Source: Henricia sp. BOLD:AAB3569
Taxonomy: Eukaryota; Echinodermata; Asteroidea; Spinulosida; Echinasteridae
NCBI GenBank assembly: GCA_037783545.1
Contig: JBBELK010000003.1
Span: 1,364,001 to 1,428,000, forward strand
Length of the DNA: 64,000 nucleotides
Reading direction: 5' to 3'
Of this stretch, positions 47,396-58,976 are shown piece by piece. The position numbers and the translations under genes are program-made. Within the stretch, counting starts at the first letter, position 1; every line of letters begins with the position of its first letter. The notes beneath the pieces are model-generated. The model was not told the DNA's origin. It did no database searches and saw nothing but the letters and a program-made list of their open reading frames with translations.

Positions 47396-48680
47396 CAAAA
47401 TCGTAAACAATTTCATCTGATATAACGTCTTTAATGGAAACGTATGACCACACATTCTCCCCAAAATCCTCAGTATACAAATTGGCTTTCACAGCACAGA
47501 GTATAAATTGAGCATGAAACATACAACACTGCGATCTTTCAACAGTGAACACAGGGGGAAAAAGCAAACATACAGATACGAAGTGGGCGTCTACATAGTT
47601 TAAGCCTTAACCTCCAATTGGGGACAAATCTCCTTGTAAATCTTACATCTTAGATGTCCGTGTATGTAGGTTAAACTGCAGGCTACATATTTATACACGT
47701 CTTCAATCCAATATACAAACTCCGAGTCCGGAGATACCCCCTCGCGCGTATACCGTGTTTACTCGGGTAAACACCGGGGCACCGCAACGCGCGTGGACGG
47801 ACTACCGTGTTACGCCCAACGCCTCGATTTATAGTGCAGTGCCCGTACGGCACAACTGCCGAGTAACCAAATGGGCAAACATGATCAACCTACTTAAAAA
47901 GAACCACGACAAAACGATAGACAGGTCCCATCTAGCTCTTTTTGTTGTTGACACTGTCAAGTCTATGAGTCGGATGCGAGCGTGTGTGCACGAGAAGGGA
48001 GGGGGGAGGTTGTCGTGTGATCCTTAGGGGGATATAGGAAAACTAGCGAAGCGTCATGACAATGACTAAGTCTAACAAACGAAGATGGATGAACCCAGCT
48101 TGCAATAGCTTCACGTTGCCGCTGGTTCCCGACGCACAGCTCAATCAAAACACCGCGCAAATTGAAAATACAAGTGTGAATTATGCAGGTGACAAATGGC
48201 GACCGAAATCGTTAGGTCTTTTGGAAGGGAGGAAATACATAACCATGGTGCAACTGGTCGAAATTGTAACCTGTTAATTAATGCAGGAAAATGCCCCATT
48301 TGCAATGAATGGTTCAAAAACACCAGAGGTAACTTACTGAATAAACCAAGTTAAATGCTCAATTCAATTTCATTTTATAAGAAATGCTATTTTATAACCT
48401 CTAAATCGGTGATTTTTTTCCTAATAATTCGGGTTTTTCAAATTCATGTTTGCGAAATTACGGCTCAGTACTTCCCAATGGCGTCTATAAATAAATGAAC
48501 GATAGAATATATTTGCAAACCAATGGGCTAGTTTCGATAAGAATGAAAATCTCAAATTCTCGACTGATAAGCACAACGTTTATAAAGAGAGAGAAAATAT
48601 TTTCCATTTACAATTATCATTTTGCTTTGCAGTGTGGCAATATTCAATCTAGGCCTATGTATTTTATAACTGAGATAGCT

Positions 48681-49022
48681 CCAATACATCATTTGCAAAT
48701 GGAGTATTTACATAACTAAAGAATAATGTTGATAAACTGCCTTGTAGAAATCCCAGCCACATAGATGCAGTAATACTTCAGAAAACCTGAAAATTCATGC
48801 ATGGTTTTTGTGTTGAATGAATGGTCAATAATGCCTGCAGACAATTTTTTAAAAGCACCTTCAGTTGGCAATTTCTCCCACAAAGGTATACCATTTTACA
48901 GGGGGAAAATCGTGTGGTGTTTGTTACCATTGCTATCAACACTTTTAGTCCGGTTTTTTCTTGTCAACTCGTGGAGTAAAATGTTGGGTAACTGCAAAAG
49001 ATGTAGCCTATTGGGGGTTTAA
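48681..49022 (+). mobile_element. Family A MITE with re-arranged left end
   Basis: The left edge reads CCAATACATCATTTGCAAATG, which is the family's right terminus in inverted form. ACATAACTAAAGAATAATG and the usual body follow. Confidence 0.75.
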
Positions 49023-49035
49023 TCCAATTACATAC

Positions 49036-49562
49036 TTTAAAGATAGTATACATGATTGGTAGACTGTTACAAATAGTTTTATCCCCAGTGTGATTGAAGG
49101 TATGCATGATTAAAACCAACCTGAGCAAAAACCAGCTCGTACTTCGTCTAACTTTTGAGAAAACAGTCAAAAAAAAGTTTGCAGTCATTTCGCCACAAAA
49201 CCACTTCGCCCTGAACCATTTCGCCCTGAACCATGGCCTGTGCACGAAGTGGTTTTGGGGCGAAGTGAAATTTGGGTGATGTAGTCTTTGGACGAAGTAG
49301 TTTGGGGCGATATGGCACTCGGGCGAAGTGGTTTGGGGCGAAATGGCACTTGGGCGAAATGGTTTTGGGGCGAATTGAATTTTCGTTTCATGAGACGAAA
49401 ACTAATTGTTTTACACATTTCGCAAAGACTATAGCATTTCAGACAAAACCATTTCAGGGGACGTTTTCTACGGTCATCATGTTTATATTGTGTAAGTTAT
49501 AGGCGTAAATCTGTGAACATTTCTGATTTTTGAGATTCCCAATGATGTATACTGCCTTTAAA
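49036..49562. mobile_element. TTTAAAG-ended element enclosing a minisatellite
   Basis: Ends TTTAAAGATAGTATACATGATTGG and CCAATGATGTATACTGCC followed by TTTAAA are inverted. The inside is unlike family A and is dominated by the tandem repeat at 49190-49390. Confidence 0.7.
49190..49390 (+). repeat. Minisatellite of CGAAGTGGTTTTGGGG / CGAAATGGCACTTGGG units
   Basis: About ten degenerate 15-20 bp units. The first few (CCACTTCGCCCTGAACCATTT) run in the opposite sense to the rest, so the array is inverted around about 49238. Confidence 0.85.
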
Positions 49563-49698
49563 TACCACGTCACAAAGATGGAGACATGTGAGTTGCAAGA
49601 AAAATCTAAACATTTCACATACCTTAGCTTTCAACTTACAACTTTGACCTCTTTGCCTTCGTATTTTGACATTGACGCATTGTGCACTGTTTAAGTGC

Positions 49699-50293
49699 TT
49701 AAAGGAACTTGTCCAGATTTTCCAGAAAATGAATTTCGTTCTAACCTAATAATCATACAATCCTCCTCAAAATACTATCCATGAGGGGGAAAAGGGAAAT
49801 TTTTGTTAAATTTTATTTCGTCTTATTAGCAATGGTAACAAACACCATGAACATTTCTCTTGTAAAATGGCGGGAAAAATTGCCAACTGAATGTGCTTTT
49901 AAAATGTTTGCAAACGATTTGTTTTACCATTTATTCAACACAAATCATGCATGTGTTTTTAAGGTTTTCTGAAGTATTACTGCATCTACAGTTGAAGTCG
50001 GAAGTATAAATACATGTACACCACTACCATCATCACCCAAAATGGTAAACAGGACTACCCAAACCATTGCAAGGTGTACAAGCTATGTTTTTAAGTACTG
50101 CATGCACGTGAGGAATTCCACAAATCAAGAATTTAGTAAAGAATGGTGTAAGCACACCAGTTTTAACACTTGGTTGCATACAGTTGTATTTATACTTCTG
50201 ACTTCAACTGTATGTGGCTGAAATTTCTACAATGCAGTTTATCAACATTATTTTTCAGCTATGTAATGCTGTTGTTCCTGAAATTCGTAAAAT
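49699..50293. mobile_element. Chimera of family B start and family A body, with nested Tc1-like MITE
   Basis: TTAAAGGAACTTGTCCAGAT to ATCCATGAGGGGGAAAAGGG is family B. From about 49800 the sequence is family A in minus orientation (TTAGCAATGGTAACAAACACC...). The family A part is further split at 49989-50210. Confidence 0.8.
49989..50210. mobile_element. Tc1-like MITE, copy 2, with exact TA target duplication
   Basis: Ends CAGTTGAAGTCGGAAGTATA and TATACTTCTGACTTCAACTG, flanked by TA at 49987-49988 and 50211-50212. Intact family A copies read GCATCTATGTGG across this site, so the empty target is visible elsewhere in the window. Confidence 0.92.
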
Positions 50294-50944
50294 ATGTGAT
50301 GTTGATCTAAGAGAAATAGCGAGTCATTCAAATGACAACAAAAATGGCGGCTGTGAAACGGTTGTATATGACGCATCTATTGCTCAGCGTTCTCGCCATG
50401 GCGCTATATCGTCAGCCTTTCAGTGCACGGTGAAAGGTCGTGATTAAATAGACAGTGAGAATCACGGTTAGAATTTATCGTGCCACTAATGAAAGGTGAC
50501 GGTGTGTTTTCACCGAGCGGGACAGATAATGAGCGTGCAGGAATTATCATCGACTCTTAATGTCATTGAGAAACCTGCCCAGATTTAGCTCTGTGCAATT
50601 TGCCTTGATTGCAAGCTATTGAGAACGCATTTGTAATTTTTCTTCGCGATTTGTGTGACTGATTTTAAACAAAATATTATCATAAATCAAGTATCATAAG
50701 GTTTGAGTGGATTATAAATTAAGGAAAGGAATAACCAATATTGAGGATGAAAATTAAGATGGCACGTGCAAAATCAAAAATCGAGGATAGATCTTATGGT
50801 GGTGAGATATTGCACAAACATTTAAAAAGCATGTTTTGCGCCAGCACTACTGCATGGTGTGATTTCACATTTTGCGAATAATTATTAACAAGCAAAATTG
50901 CTAAATTAAAACTCTGAACATCACAGTTTTAATTTAAAGACATG

Positions 50945-51030
50945 CTTATATGAAGGAGGTCGTGGGTTCGAGGGCCGAGCAGGCTATGAAGTTGATCCTC
51001 ATAGTGTCTTGAAGAAGCACTAGGTGCTAA
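50945..51030 (+). repeat. tRNA-derived SINE-like fragment
   Basis: GAAGGAGGTCGTGGGTTCGAG, then GCTATGAAGTTGATCCTCAT and AAGCACTAGGTGCTAAT, matching the T-arm and tail of the unit at 9.4 kb; the 5' half is absent. Confidence 0.6.
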
Positions 51031-51111
51031 TCAAATTACGTCGGGTAGGGTAATAAAAACACCTAATTGATATTAAAGAAATTAGCTGAAACTCGAAATC
51101 AATTTGGTTTC

Positions 51112-51480
51112 TTAAAGGTAGTCTACTTGTTTGGTAATTACCCTCAAAATAAATTTCTGAATTATTATCTTTAAGCTTACTTGTTATTAAGATGGTAATG
51201 GTAGTAATCATCCTGTGAAATTATTTCGTCTGAATTGCCCCCATTCATGAGCAAATTATAAAATTATTTGAATCTCCAAAGATCGCCTGTATAGGCGATC
51301 TTTGGAGCAATTCATTCATGCACAAAAACCGTACTTGGATTTTTCAGGTTTTCTGAAGTATTACTGCATCTATGTGGCTAACATTTCTACAAGGTAGTTT
51401 TCTAGACCTATGCTTTCATTTACCAGTAGAAATCACGCCGTTTTTAACAGTCTACTAAACAAGTATAATACCTTTAAATT
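51112..51480 (-). mobile_element. Family F MITE, copy 2
   Basis: Inverted ends TTAAAGGTAGTCTACTTGTT and AACAAGTATAATACCTTTAA. The centre is a 34-bp hairpin at 51274-51307 with perfect 15-bp arms (CTCCAAAGATCGCCT) and spacer GTAT. Confidence 0.85.
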
Positions 51481-51964
51481 GGCAGTATAAAATCCAGTGT
51501 CTTTATGAAATAAAATGCCAAGATTTCATACCATATCTGGTAAGAAAGATTAATTTCTCGAGGCGATAATTTGTTGCGAAATTTAGGATGTACATGTATT
51601 CTATAATTTAAAATGAATTGACACTTTACAAAATAATGTCTTCATAAAATATTATTCTTAATATTAATTCTTTCTGGTAAGTATTGAAACCAAGCATTCC
51701 TCAAAAGTGCCCATACAAGGCACTGATAGCTCGTAAGCCTGAAGAAACATGTGAAGAGAAGACGATGAAGAAATGCTCAGTTTTATAGAGGTGGGAGAAA
51801 AATGATTGCAACATGACAAGACATTGAAGAAGACCTACATCTAGCTAAATAATTACGGTAAGTATTTTATGTTATAAGACAGGAAATAGTATTCATGGGT
51901 GAGTTTTTACGTTTTGATCTAATCTCTCTATAGTCTATTTATTCAGCATACATTGCTAAATCAG

Positions 51965-52305
51965 TCAGATTGAGCGCAGTGGGGACATCGCCCCGCGCAC
52001 TCGCCCTCTCAGGCACGGCCCAAAGTGCCCCCGTTCGTCACACCGGAACTACCCTCAGTCATTCTCAAGCAACCGTGCGAAGCTGAGACGGTCGATGGAG
52101 AGAGAGAGCTCCCCCGTGCCTGCCTGGACCAGCCCAAGGTGCAACTAGCTGAGACCGGGAACGTGTCTCATTCTCACCAAGCCAAGGCTGGTGATAGAGG
52201 CCGTCCAGATCTGATTTCAGCCCGGTACTACGGCTTGCATCCAGGCCGCTTGGTCACACAGCCTCGGAGAAATTGGGTTCCGGAAATAAAGCTACCTTCG
52301 TGATT
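51965..52305 (+). other. GC-rich block with an open frame, unrecognised
   Basis: GC-rich sequence with a 92-codon plus-strand frame (ATG at 52025) rich in Pro, Arg and Gln, ending PRRNWVPEIKLPS just before AATAAAGC. Composition differs sharply from both sides, so it may be a piece of an old mobile element or a retrocopied transcript. No domain is recognised. Confidence 0.25.
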
Positions 52306-52322
52306 CCACCATGACACATTTT

Positions 52323-52650
52323 TAAAGACAGAATGACTGGAACATTTTTAAAAGCAGGAACAATAGCATCACGTATAACTAAAGAATGATGTCGATAAAC
52401 TGCCTTGTAGACATTTGAGCCACATAGGTTAGATGCAGTAATACTTCAGAAAACCTGAAAAATACATGCATGGTTTTTGTGTGTGAATGATGGGTAAATT
52501 AAAAAAAAACCACCTTCAGTTGGCAATTTCTCCCACAAGGGTACCATTTTACGCGGACAAAAAAATATTTGTTACCATTGCTATCAACACTTTTAGTCAG
52601 ATTTTTTTTCTTGTCAACTTGTGAAGTAAAATTGATGTATCGGTGCTTTA
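52323..52650 (+). mobile_element. Family A MITE
   Basis: GCAGGAACAATAGCATCACG to AATTGATGTATCGGTGC then TTTAA. The central palindrome is replaced by an A run. It starts directly after the GC-rich block. Confidence 0.8.
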
Positions 52651-53535
52651 ACTATCTGATACTTTCGGTAATAATCACGTCCTAGTCTGTCTGTTTACTT
52701 AATGAATTGAGGTCGTGAGTGATTGAACGATATGCATTACACCTTATTCAATTATGCTCTCAAATTTGTTTCTCCATTTTCTTTGAGCGGCACACAAAAA
52801 AAAGTCCCTCAAAGTAACCCAGTTTCCCGAAACGGGATTAAAAATGCTTTTAAGCAAACAAGAAATCATAAAACTCATATGTACATAATCGGCCACGGAT
52901 TGCGTTTTTCTTCCTCTTTCGTTTCTTTATGTCTTTTTTTTCCAGTCCCAAAAAGTAGACCTACCCAAGAAATCTGCTTACTCTGCAAAATGGATGTAGA
53001 CAGTTTGTGGCATTCAGTTTTAAGCACTGTGCTTAGCACAGAATTTATTGGCTTTATTTTGCAAAAATGGATTACCAGCTAAAAATGTATGTGTACTCTC
53101 CTATACTGTTTAGAACACAATCCGACATATACAATTTTGGCTGGTAACCCAGCTTAGCAAATAAATTATGTGCTACAAGCAAATTTGTGTGCTTAAAAGC
53201 ATCAAGAATTTGACCCTATGCAGTTTGTATGTGTCAACACATGCAGTATGTCACATCCTGGTATTATTATGCGTGTCACTATTTCCCTTGTCACGAGCAA
53301 GGTATTTCGAATCATAACCGATTCAGTACACACATGCAGGTACTCTATGCTAAACGATGACGTCATCGGGACGTCACTGTGAAAATGCATCTCTGGCCTT
53401 TGGTGAACTGTTTATGAGCAATTTTGGGTGTTTTTATCTAAAACAAAAGATAGAAAGTTTAAATTAACGTTGTTCTTCAAATGCTACAGGATTAAATGAC
53501 CACACTGATGGGAAAACAATTATTTGTGTTTACGA

Positions 53536-53790
53536 ATTCCATCAGGAACAACAGCATTACATAACTAAAGAATGATGTTGATAAACTGCCTTGTAGAAAT
53601 TTCAGACACATAGATACGCAATAAAAAAAAATCCATGCATGGTTTTTGTGTTGAATGAAAGGTCAAAAATCGTTTGCAAACGAAATTATAAAAACACCTT
53701 CAGTTGGCAATTTCTCCCACAAAGGTGCCATTTTACACGGAAAAAGAATCCTGTGGTGTTTGTTACCATTGCTATCAACACTTTTAGTCG
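53536..53790 (+). mobile_element. Family A MITE, outer ends missing
   Basis: CAGGAACAACAGCATTACAT to AACACTTTTAGTCG. The centre is TCGTTTGCAAACGA (53670-53683), a perfect palindrome of the second type. Confidence 0.8.
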
Positions 53791-55314
53791 CAGAAAACGA
53801 TGCTTTAAATGATTATAATCGATGAAGTGAAACTTAATGATCTGCTTAAACCGCCAAGAAATGTTGCAGCAGATATTTTTGGCGAAGTTTTATGTGAAAT
53901 CTGCTACTCTTCACGGATGAAACGTTTCCGAAATCTGGCCTACTTCGTAGTGAAAAAAAAGGAAGCGAGTTTGTTTAGACTCTTACGCTTAGCACGGCTT
54001 TATAGAAAATGTGATAAAGCAACTGTGACGTAATCAGTTCAAGACAATGGCTTGCTACAGAGCTGACTGATGAGTCTGTGCATCGAGCAAAATCCTTGAT
54101 CTGTCCACGGCACGAGAGGTCTCGTGCAATCGCGCGAGATTATTTACGATCTCGTTGACAGATTCCTGACCATTTACTTGATTTACAGACCTGTTCGTCG
54201 CGGACCATTGCAACAGTTTTTCCTTTCACGTGTGGTTGAAGGATATACAACACAAACGTTGGGCGGTATTCCGTAATATATTCTTTCACTGTAAACGAAT
54301 TTGACTTCGGAGGCGACACCCGAACAGAGAGAGAGGTTGCCTTTGTTGGCGAACTATTTTGAGGTCATTTTGCTTGTGTCAGGAAATTGTTGTCTTTGGA
54401 AACCACGTTTATGAGAAGGTATGAACCTATCGTGCATTGATATAGGGCTATAGTTAGATTCAGAAAATCATAAATCGGGCACAAACGCTTAAGTGGTCAA
54501 CGTTTTGGCCAAGAGTTCTACCCAGACTCTAGTTCAACATACGGGAAGGTTTTAAAATGGTCACCACTTGTATATGGCAATTCCAAAAATTAGGGGTCCA
54601 AAACGTTTGGTGTCCCAGTTATGTACGTCACCTTGTGCATCAAAAATCGCCACTTATGATCACAAATTCTCAGTGGCCTGTGATTATAGGGGACAGCATC
54701 ATATTCTTTAATATTCTGTTCTCCGATTACTGACAAAATATTCGAAACAAAAGACCATAATGGCTCATAATTTGTTCCATGATATTGACTAGGAATTTGG
54801 TGTCCCGGGTTACATACGCCAATGGAAAATGGCTGTAGAACGAGTTCGCAATAACCTGGGTGCCGTATCCACACACAAACATTAAATTTAAGTGGCATTT
54901 GTGGAAATAAAAATAAATATTTTCTGCTGGGAAACCACTTTCAATCACTAAAAATACTTGAAAATCTTTAAAAGCATGTCACATTTTTGGATCCCTAATT
55001 TTGAGAATTACCCCTATAGGCTTACTGTTGGCGTCCTAATGCAACGTACAACCGTGTGTCCATTTAGCATATTTCTAAACTTTGACAGGCATTCTGCACC
55101 TGACTATATTATGATATCGAAATTTGTTATGTGCATTTGAAAAAGAAAACGCGCTACTTCAGAATTTCTGACTATACTCTTGTCTGGAGACGAAAGTTTC
55201 TAATGATGGCTTTCCTGACCCGGTCGTTCATTGACCTCCTCGGAAAATTGATGTCATTAATCATTATTGAGGTCATGCGTGAGGCTGTCGCATTAAAAAT
55301 AAATGTTATTCGAA

Positions 55315-55669
55315 TACGGAGCGTGATCAGATTTTTCTAGAAAATGGATATTGTTTTAACAAAAGAATCATATATAAAATGCCTCCGCAAAATACTATCC
55401 ATGGGAAGAAAACAGGACATATGTAATCTCCAATTTGGATGTGGAAGCAAAAAGGTTGGTGTAATTACTGCACTGCTTTATGGTACCAGATAAATTAGTT
55501 TTACAAAACATGTGGTTTTTTGACGATATCCTTGACAATTTACGGATTGGGAAAGCGGGATTTCAGAATGGTAATGAGAAACTTGACAAATGGTATGATA
55601 TCAAAATCTCAACACCCATGGAAAAAAATGGGGGCCTCAAAAATGTGATCTGGACACGCTCCTTTAAAC
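55315..55669 (+). mobile_element. Family B MITE
   Basis: GGAGCGTGATCAGATTTTTC to GATCTGGACACGCTCCTTTAA; good terminal inverted repeats. Confidence 0.85.
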
Positions 55670-56395
55670 ATGGAGGAAAACATGACATTTAAAAAATAAT
55701 CGAACATTAAGAAGATTCGGAGTTACTTTCATCTTTCATATTTATCATTTATGAATAGACAATTATAATTAACACCTCTGTTTAAATATTATGCCGCGGT
55801 TCGTCCCACGTGATTGACTCGGTATGTAGTATGTTTTTATGATATGCAAGAGGCGTCTGGCAAGTGCATGCATGGTCGATAGCGAACATCACGACTCAGT
55901 TCCGTGTGTCGTGATCAACTAACTACCTGATGAGGCGTGGAATAGACCCCGTACGCTCGGCATAGCTCCGCAGTGGCCGTGTAGACCCTACACGGTACAC
56001 CAAGCGTGCTAGCCCCACGATATGAGAGGACGAAATCGGTAACACGATTTGTCTCGAGACACGCGCACTGCTCATTGCAAAATGCACCGTTTGAGACAAG
56101 TGACAATCGCTTCTAGTTGTCCCGTTTTCCTCAATTTTGACGCCAGAATGCGTCTAAATGAACAAGGACGTTGCAAACAAAAGGGGTTCACACGACTGCC
56201 GCGTACGGATGCTAATCGAGCGTACGGATGCTAAACGAACTGTGTCTTAGTTTTAGCCGGGAAAAAAATATCTCCTGTTTGGCTTTTATGCGCAGTTTCA
56301 GAGATCAATAAAATGCTTTATAGTTTATAAACGTGGATTAAGTTCAAAAGAGCTTTGTATACTCATTGCTTAAAATTATTTAAAAAATTGTACTA

Positions 56396-56618
56396 GGGGC
56401 CGTCTAAAGTTGTCAACATTTTTACAGTTCTACATAGCGTAGTATTTTTCAAGACCCTCCATCCCTCACCCCCCAAATACTACTTATCAAGTTGAACATT
56501 TGTTGTCACTACCATAAAATGTCAACATTTTACAGTGCATGTAAAGTCCTACGCAGCCCTCGATCCCCTTCCTACTCTCTGTAGAACCGTGAAAATGTTG
56601 ACAACTTTGGACAGCCCC
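56396..56618. mobile_element. MITE (GGGGCCGTCTAAAGTTGTC ends)
   Basis: 223 bp. Ends GGGGCCGTCTAAAGTTGTCA then ACATTTTTACAGTTCTACA are mirrored by TGTAGAACCGTGAAAATGTT then GACAACTTTGGACAGCCCC. TA flanks suggest Tc1/mariner-type insertion. One copy. Confidence 0.85.
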
Positions 56619-56989
56619 ATATCTCCAAATGCACTGAATTTATAAATTTATGACCAAGCTATTTGCAAATGCATTCAACATGTTCAAAATATTAACACCT
56701 CGATTTCAACCTTTAGACAACAGATGAAAGTTAGATCTAGCGGATTTACACTGTACAACACTGTATAGTCGGGCATGCATAGGCTATACTGATGACCTTA
56801 ACAGATTTTTGGGTGATTGTTCAAATCCCGGGGCCAAGCGGAGGGGTTAAGGCAACACTTGACCTCATATTTTAACATGAACGTTTTGCCGTGTCGCTTC
56901 ATTGTTCATTTATTAGTCAACGGGTGAAGTTGTTACGTTATAAATTGCTTGATGAAGGTGTACAAATTTAATCAACGGGGAATTACATT

Positions 56990-57035
56990 TTTATTTTATT
57001 TATTTATTTATTTGATTTAATTAATTAATTAATTT
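56990..57035 (+). repeat. ATTT/ATTA microsatellite
   Basis: Run of TTTA repeats passing into TTAA repeats. Confidence 0.85.
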
Positions 57036-57107
57036 TTTTGGAGGGGAGAGTTGCTATTTTTCCTTTTTATATGTACAAGGATAATTTCACTGTAATAGAT
57101 TACTAAA

Positions 57108-57400
57108 GTGTGACGTCATGGTAACTTCACTGCAAAAACTGTGGTGTTAAATTAACACCAGTGGTGTTGTCTTATATAGACACCAAGCCTGGTGTTAAGT
57201 TTTAAGACCTAGGGTGTTACAAATACTGCATTTATTCCAAGTGTGGATTTAAAACTAACACCTATGGTGTTAAATTTTAACACCAGTCTTGGTATCTATA
57301 TAAGACAACACCACTGGTGTTAATTTAACACCACAGTTTTTGCAGTGTTGGTCTAAATATTCGCTGGTAATCTGAAACGTCCATTGGTAAAGCTCAGGGA
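57108..57400 (+). repeat. Repeat I, copy 3, split by a nested MITE
   Basis: AAGTGTGACGTCATGGTAAC before, GGTCTAAATATTCGCTGG and AACGTCCATTGGTAAAG after; the uninterrupted order is visible at 36.94 kb. Confidence 0.7.
57128..57347. mobile_element. MITE with CACTGCAAAAACTGTGGTG ends, copy 2
   Basis: 220 bp, both ends identical to copy 1 at 39.8 kb; TT on each side is a possible 2-bp target duplication. It sits inside repeat I, 265 bp from the donor side of AP-2 exon 2. Confidence 0.9.
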
Positions 57401-57663
57401 GAGTTTTTGTTCACTATAGTAGATGTTTTCACTATAGTAGTCTATTGAATGAACGTTATTTTCAGCCTGAAAACTCATCCTAAATCGTCTGCAATTTCGG
57501 GTTGTCTGTTCTATCTGTCTATAGTGAAATGATTGGTCTAATGTGTAATGATCGAGGTAGGACAAGAATTATCCTGGGAATAGGAAGATAAATTGATTGT
57601 CTAATGTCTAGTCCAGCATGTCAAGAGCGCATCTCTTGACAAAAAAATAAAAATTCATCTTAC

Positions 57664-58140
57664 CGTGGTGTCGTCGACTCCGTGTAGTCCACTTGGGTGG
57701 TGTAACATGGCAAGATCGGTCTGTTCCGGGCCAAGTCCGTGCGGTCCGCCATGGACCAAGACATCGGGCCTTCGCACACCGGAATAATCACGGCTTGGCG
57801 CGAGCTGCATGCCCGGGTGATGCAAGTTCAGATGGTCCGTGTCATCCCGGCCTGATCGGAGCATGTGCTGCGTTCTCTGCTGCGGATGCATGTACTGATG
57901 TTGGGCTTGCGGGTGGATTGGATTCAGATGTGCGTATGGGTCCGTGTTCACATGGGGGTGGTGAAAATCTAACTGGGATTGCGGTTGGGGAATGTTGTAG
58001 GGCGGCGGGAAGTAGGGAGGTTGGAAGTCCGTGGCAGTTGGCGTGTGCGACAGACGAGTCGCCGGGGAAAATGACGATGTGGCCCCGACCGAGGCTGCGC
58101 TGAAGCCTGGTCGGTGGCTCGATAGCAAATCGGATCGTTC
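57664..58140 (-). CDS. TFAP2: Transcription factor AP-2, exon 2 (N-terminal transactivation region)
   Basis: AP-2 proteins are nuclear, sequence-specific activators that bind GC-rich sites as dimers. This 477-nt exon encodes 159 residues in one open frame. Exon residues 38-48 read DFQPPYFPPPY, the PY-motif segment of the AP-2 transactivation region, preceded by LSHTP, also an AP-2 signature. Residues 117-135 contain RDYSGVRRPDVL then HGL, matching the RRDYxSVRRPDVLLH block of vertebrate AP-2 beta and gamma. The rest is rich in His, Pro and Gln. The acceptor is a long pyrimidine tract ending TTTCCACAG just before 58140. The donor is ACG|GTAAGA at 57664. Both ends are phase 0. The exon opens with Glu-Arg, as in the vertebrate exon that starts D/E-R-x-D. 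The family call is near certain; which vertebrate paralogue is closest cannot be judged. The open frame in the opposite strand is a shadow. Confidence 0.96.
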
Positions 58141-58976
58141 CTGTGGAAATAGAACAAGAGGAAAAAGAACATAGTTAGCTCTCACGCTAGGTATAAATGT
58201 AAGAGCAACAATAGCTGTTTCGGCATTGCTAAAACAGCTACTAACATATTCAAATCAAACAGTGCACACCGCCAGATATCTGGCCTAGCGAATTAGCGAA
58301 TCTATAAACACGGTCGGATCAGGCTAAAAGAAAATTCACTCTGCAGATCTTTTCGACGAAGATTTCCTACCGGCTAAAAACGTCTGTCAAATCCGGTGTT
58401 TCATCGCTTGGGAAAAATCATCACATTGATAGGGCAATGCCAAAAAACACAGAAATAGTGTCCAATCTGTAAAATGCAATCAGTAAATGACATGTCATTT
58501 TGCACATGTTAAATTCTTAAACAGCACTTGTTAAAATCCGTACAAGCATCACCGGAACTGTTGTAACAGTTAACATGGAGAACACGGTGTTAGATTTCAC
58601 GAAGTGTAAATACGGGAGTTATCGGACTGTCAAAAAACAGGCTTGACTTTTCTGCGCAAATGCATATAGGTCTAGTTGGGATGAGCACAATATGTGTATA
58701 AACCAATAGATGCGGAATATAGATTGCCCGAAGCCTGTGTGTATGACGTCGTGCGTTTGGTCACAGTGGTCAAATTTGAAGATGTCTAAACAAGAAAGCC
58801 TTTGAAAATTCAGCGTCTTCATTGACATGTAGATCGTGTTGTGAGGGACCTATCCACGGGCAATCCCGGCGGGGCATGGGACTCGCCAGCCCCTACACAT
58901 TCCCGGTACGTGCCCGACAAGCCTGCAAGCAGCGTACGCGGTAATAGATCGCGAGCAGAACTGTCATAAATCTCAC
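58141..58976 (-). other. TFAP2: AP-2 intron 1 (if exon 1 is right)
   Basis: 836 bp from a GTGAGA donor to a TTTCCACAG acceptor. It holds no recognised repeat family and no coding potential that I can support. Being free of transposons in a window full of them, it may contain regulatory sequence, but that is inference. Confidence 0.45.

Larger units (their letters stand above)
33011..57663 (-). other. TFAP2: AP-2 intron 2, 24.7 kb, packed with short transposons
   Basis: Bounded by GTAAGA at 57663 and TTATGCAG at 33011. Listed repeats cover a large part. Stretches over 300 bp in which I see no gene and no recognised repeat are 33850-34600, 34940-35580, 36290-36930, 37280-37690, 38050-38610, 38980-39760, 41230-41690, 42070-42790, 43170-43850, 44780-45370, 45710-46960, 47400-48680, 50300-50940, 51490-52320, 52660-53530, 53800-55310, 55670-56390 and 56620-57100. 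The longest quiet blocks (45.7-47.0, 47.4-48.7 and 53.8-55.3 kb) would be first places to look for conserved enhancers. Confidence 0.85.

Noticed and set aside
57693-58103. 136-codon plus-strand open frame
   Set aside because: Antisense shadow of AP-2 exon 2; the minus strand has clear homology and splice sites.
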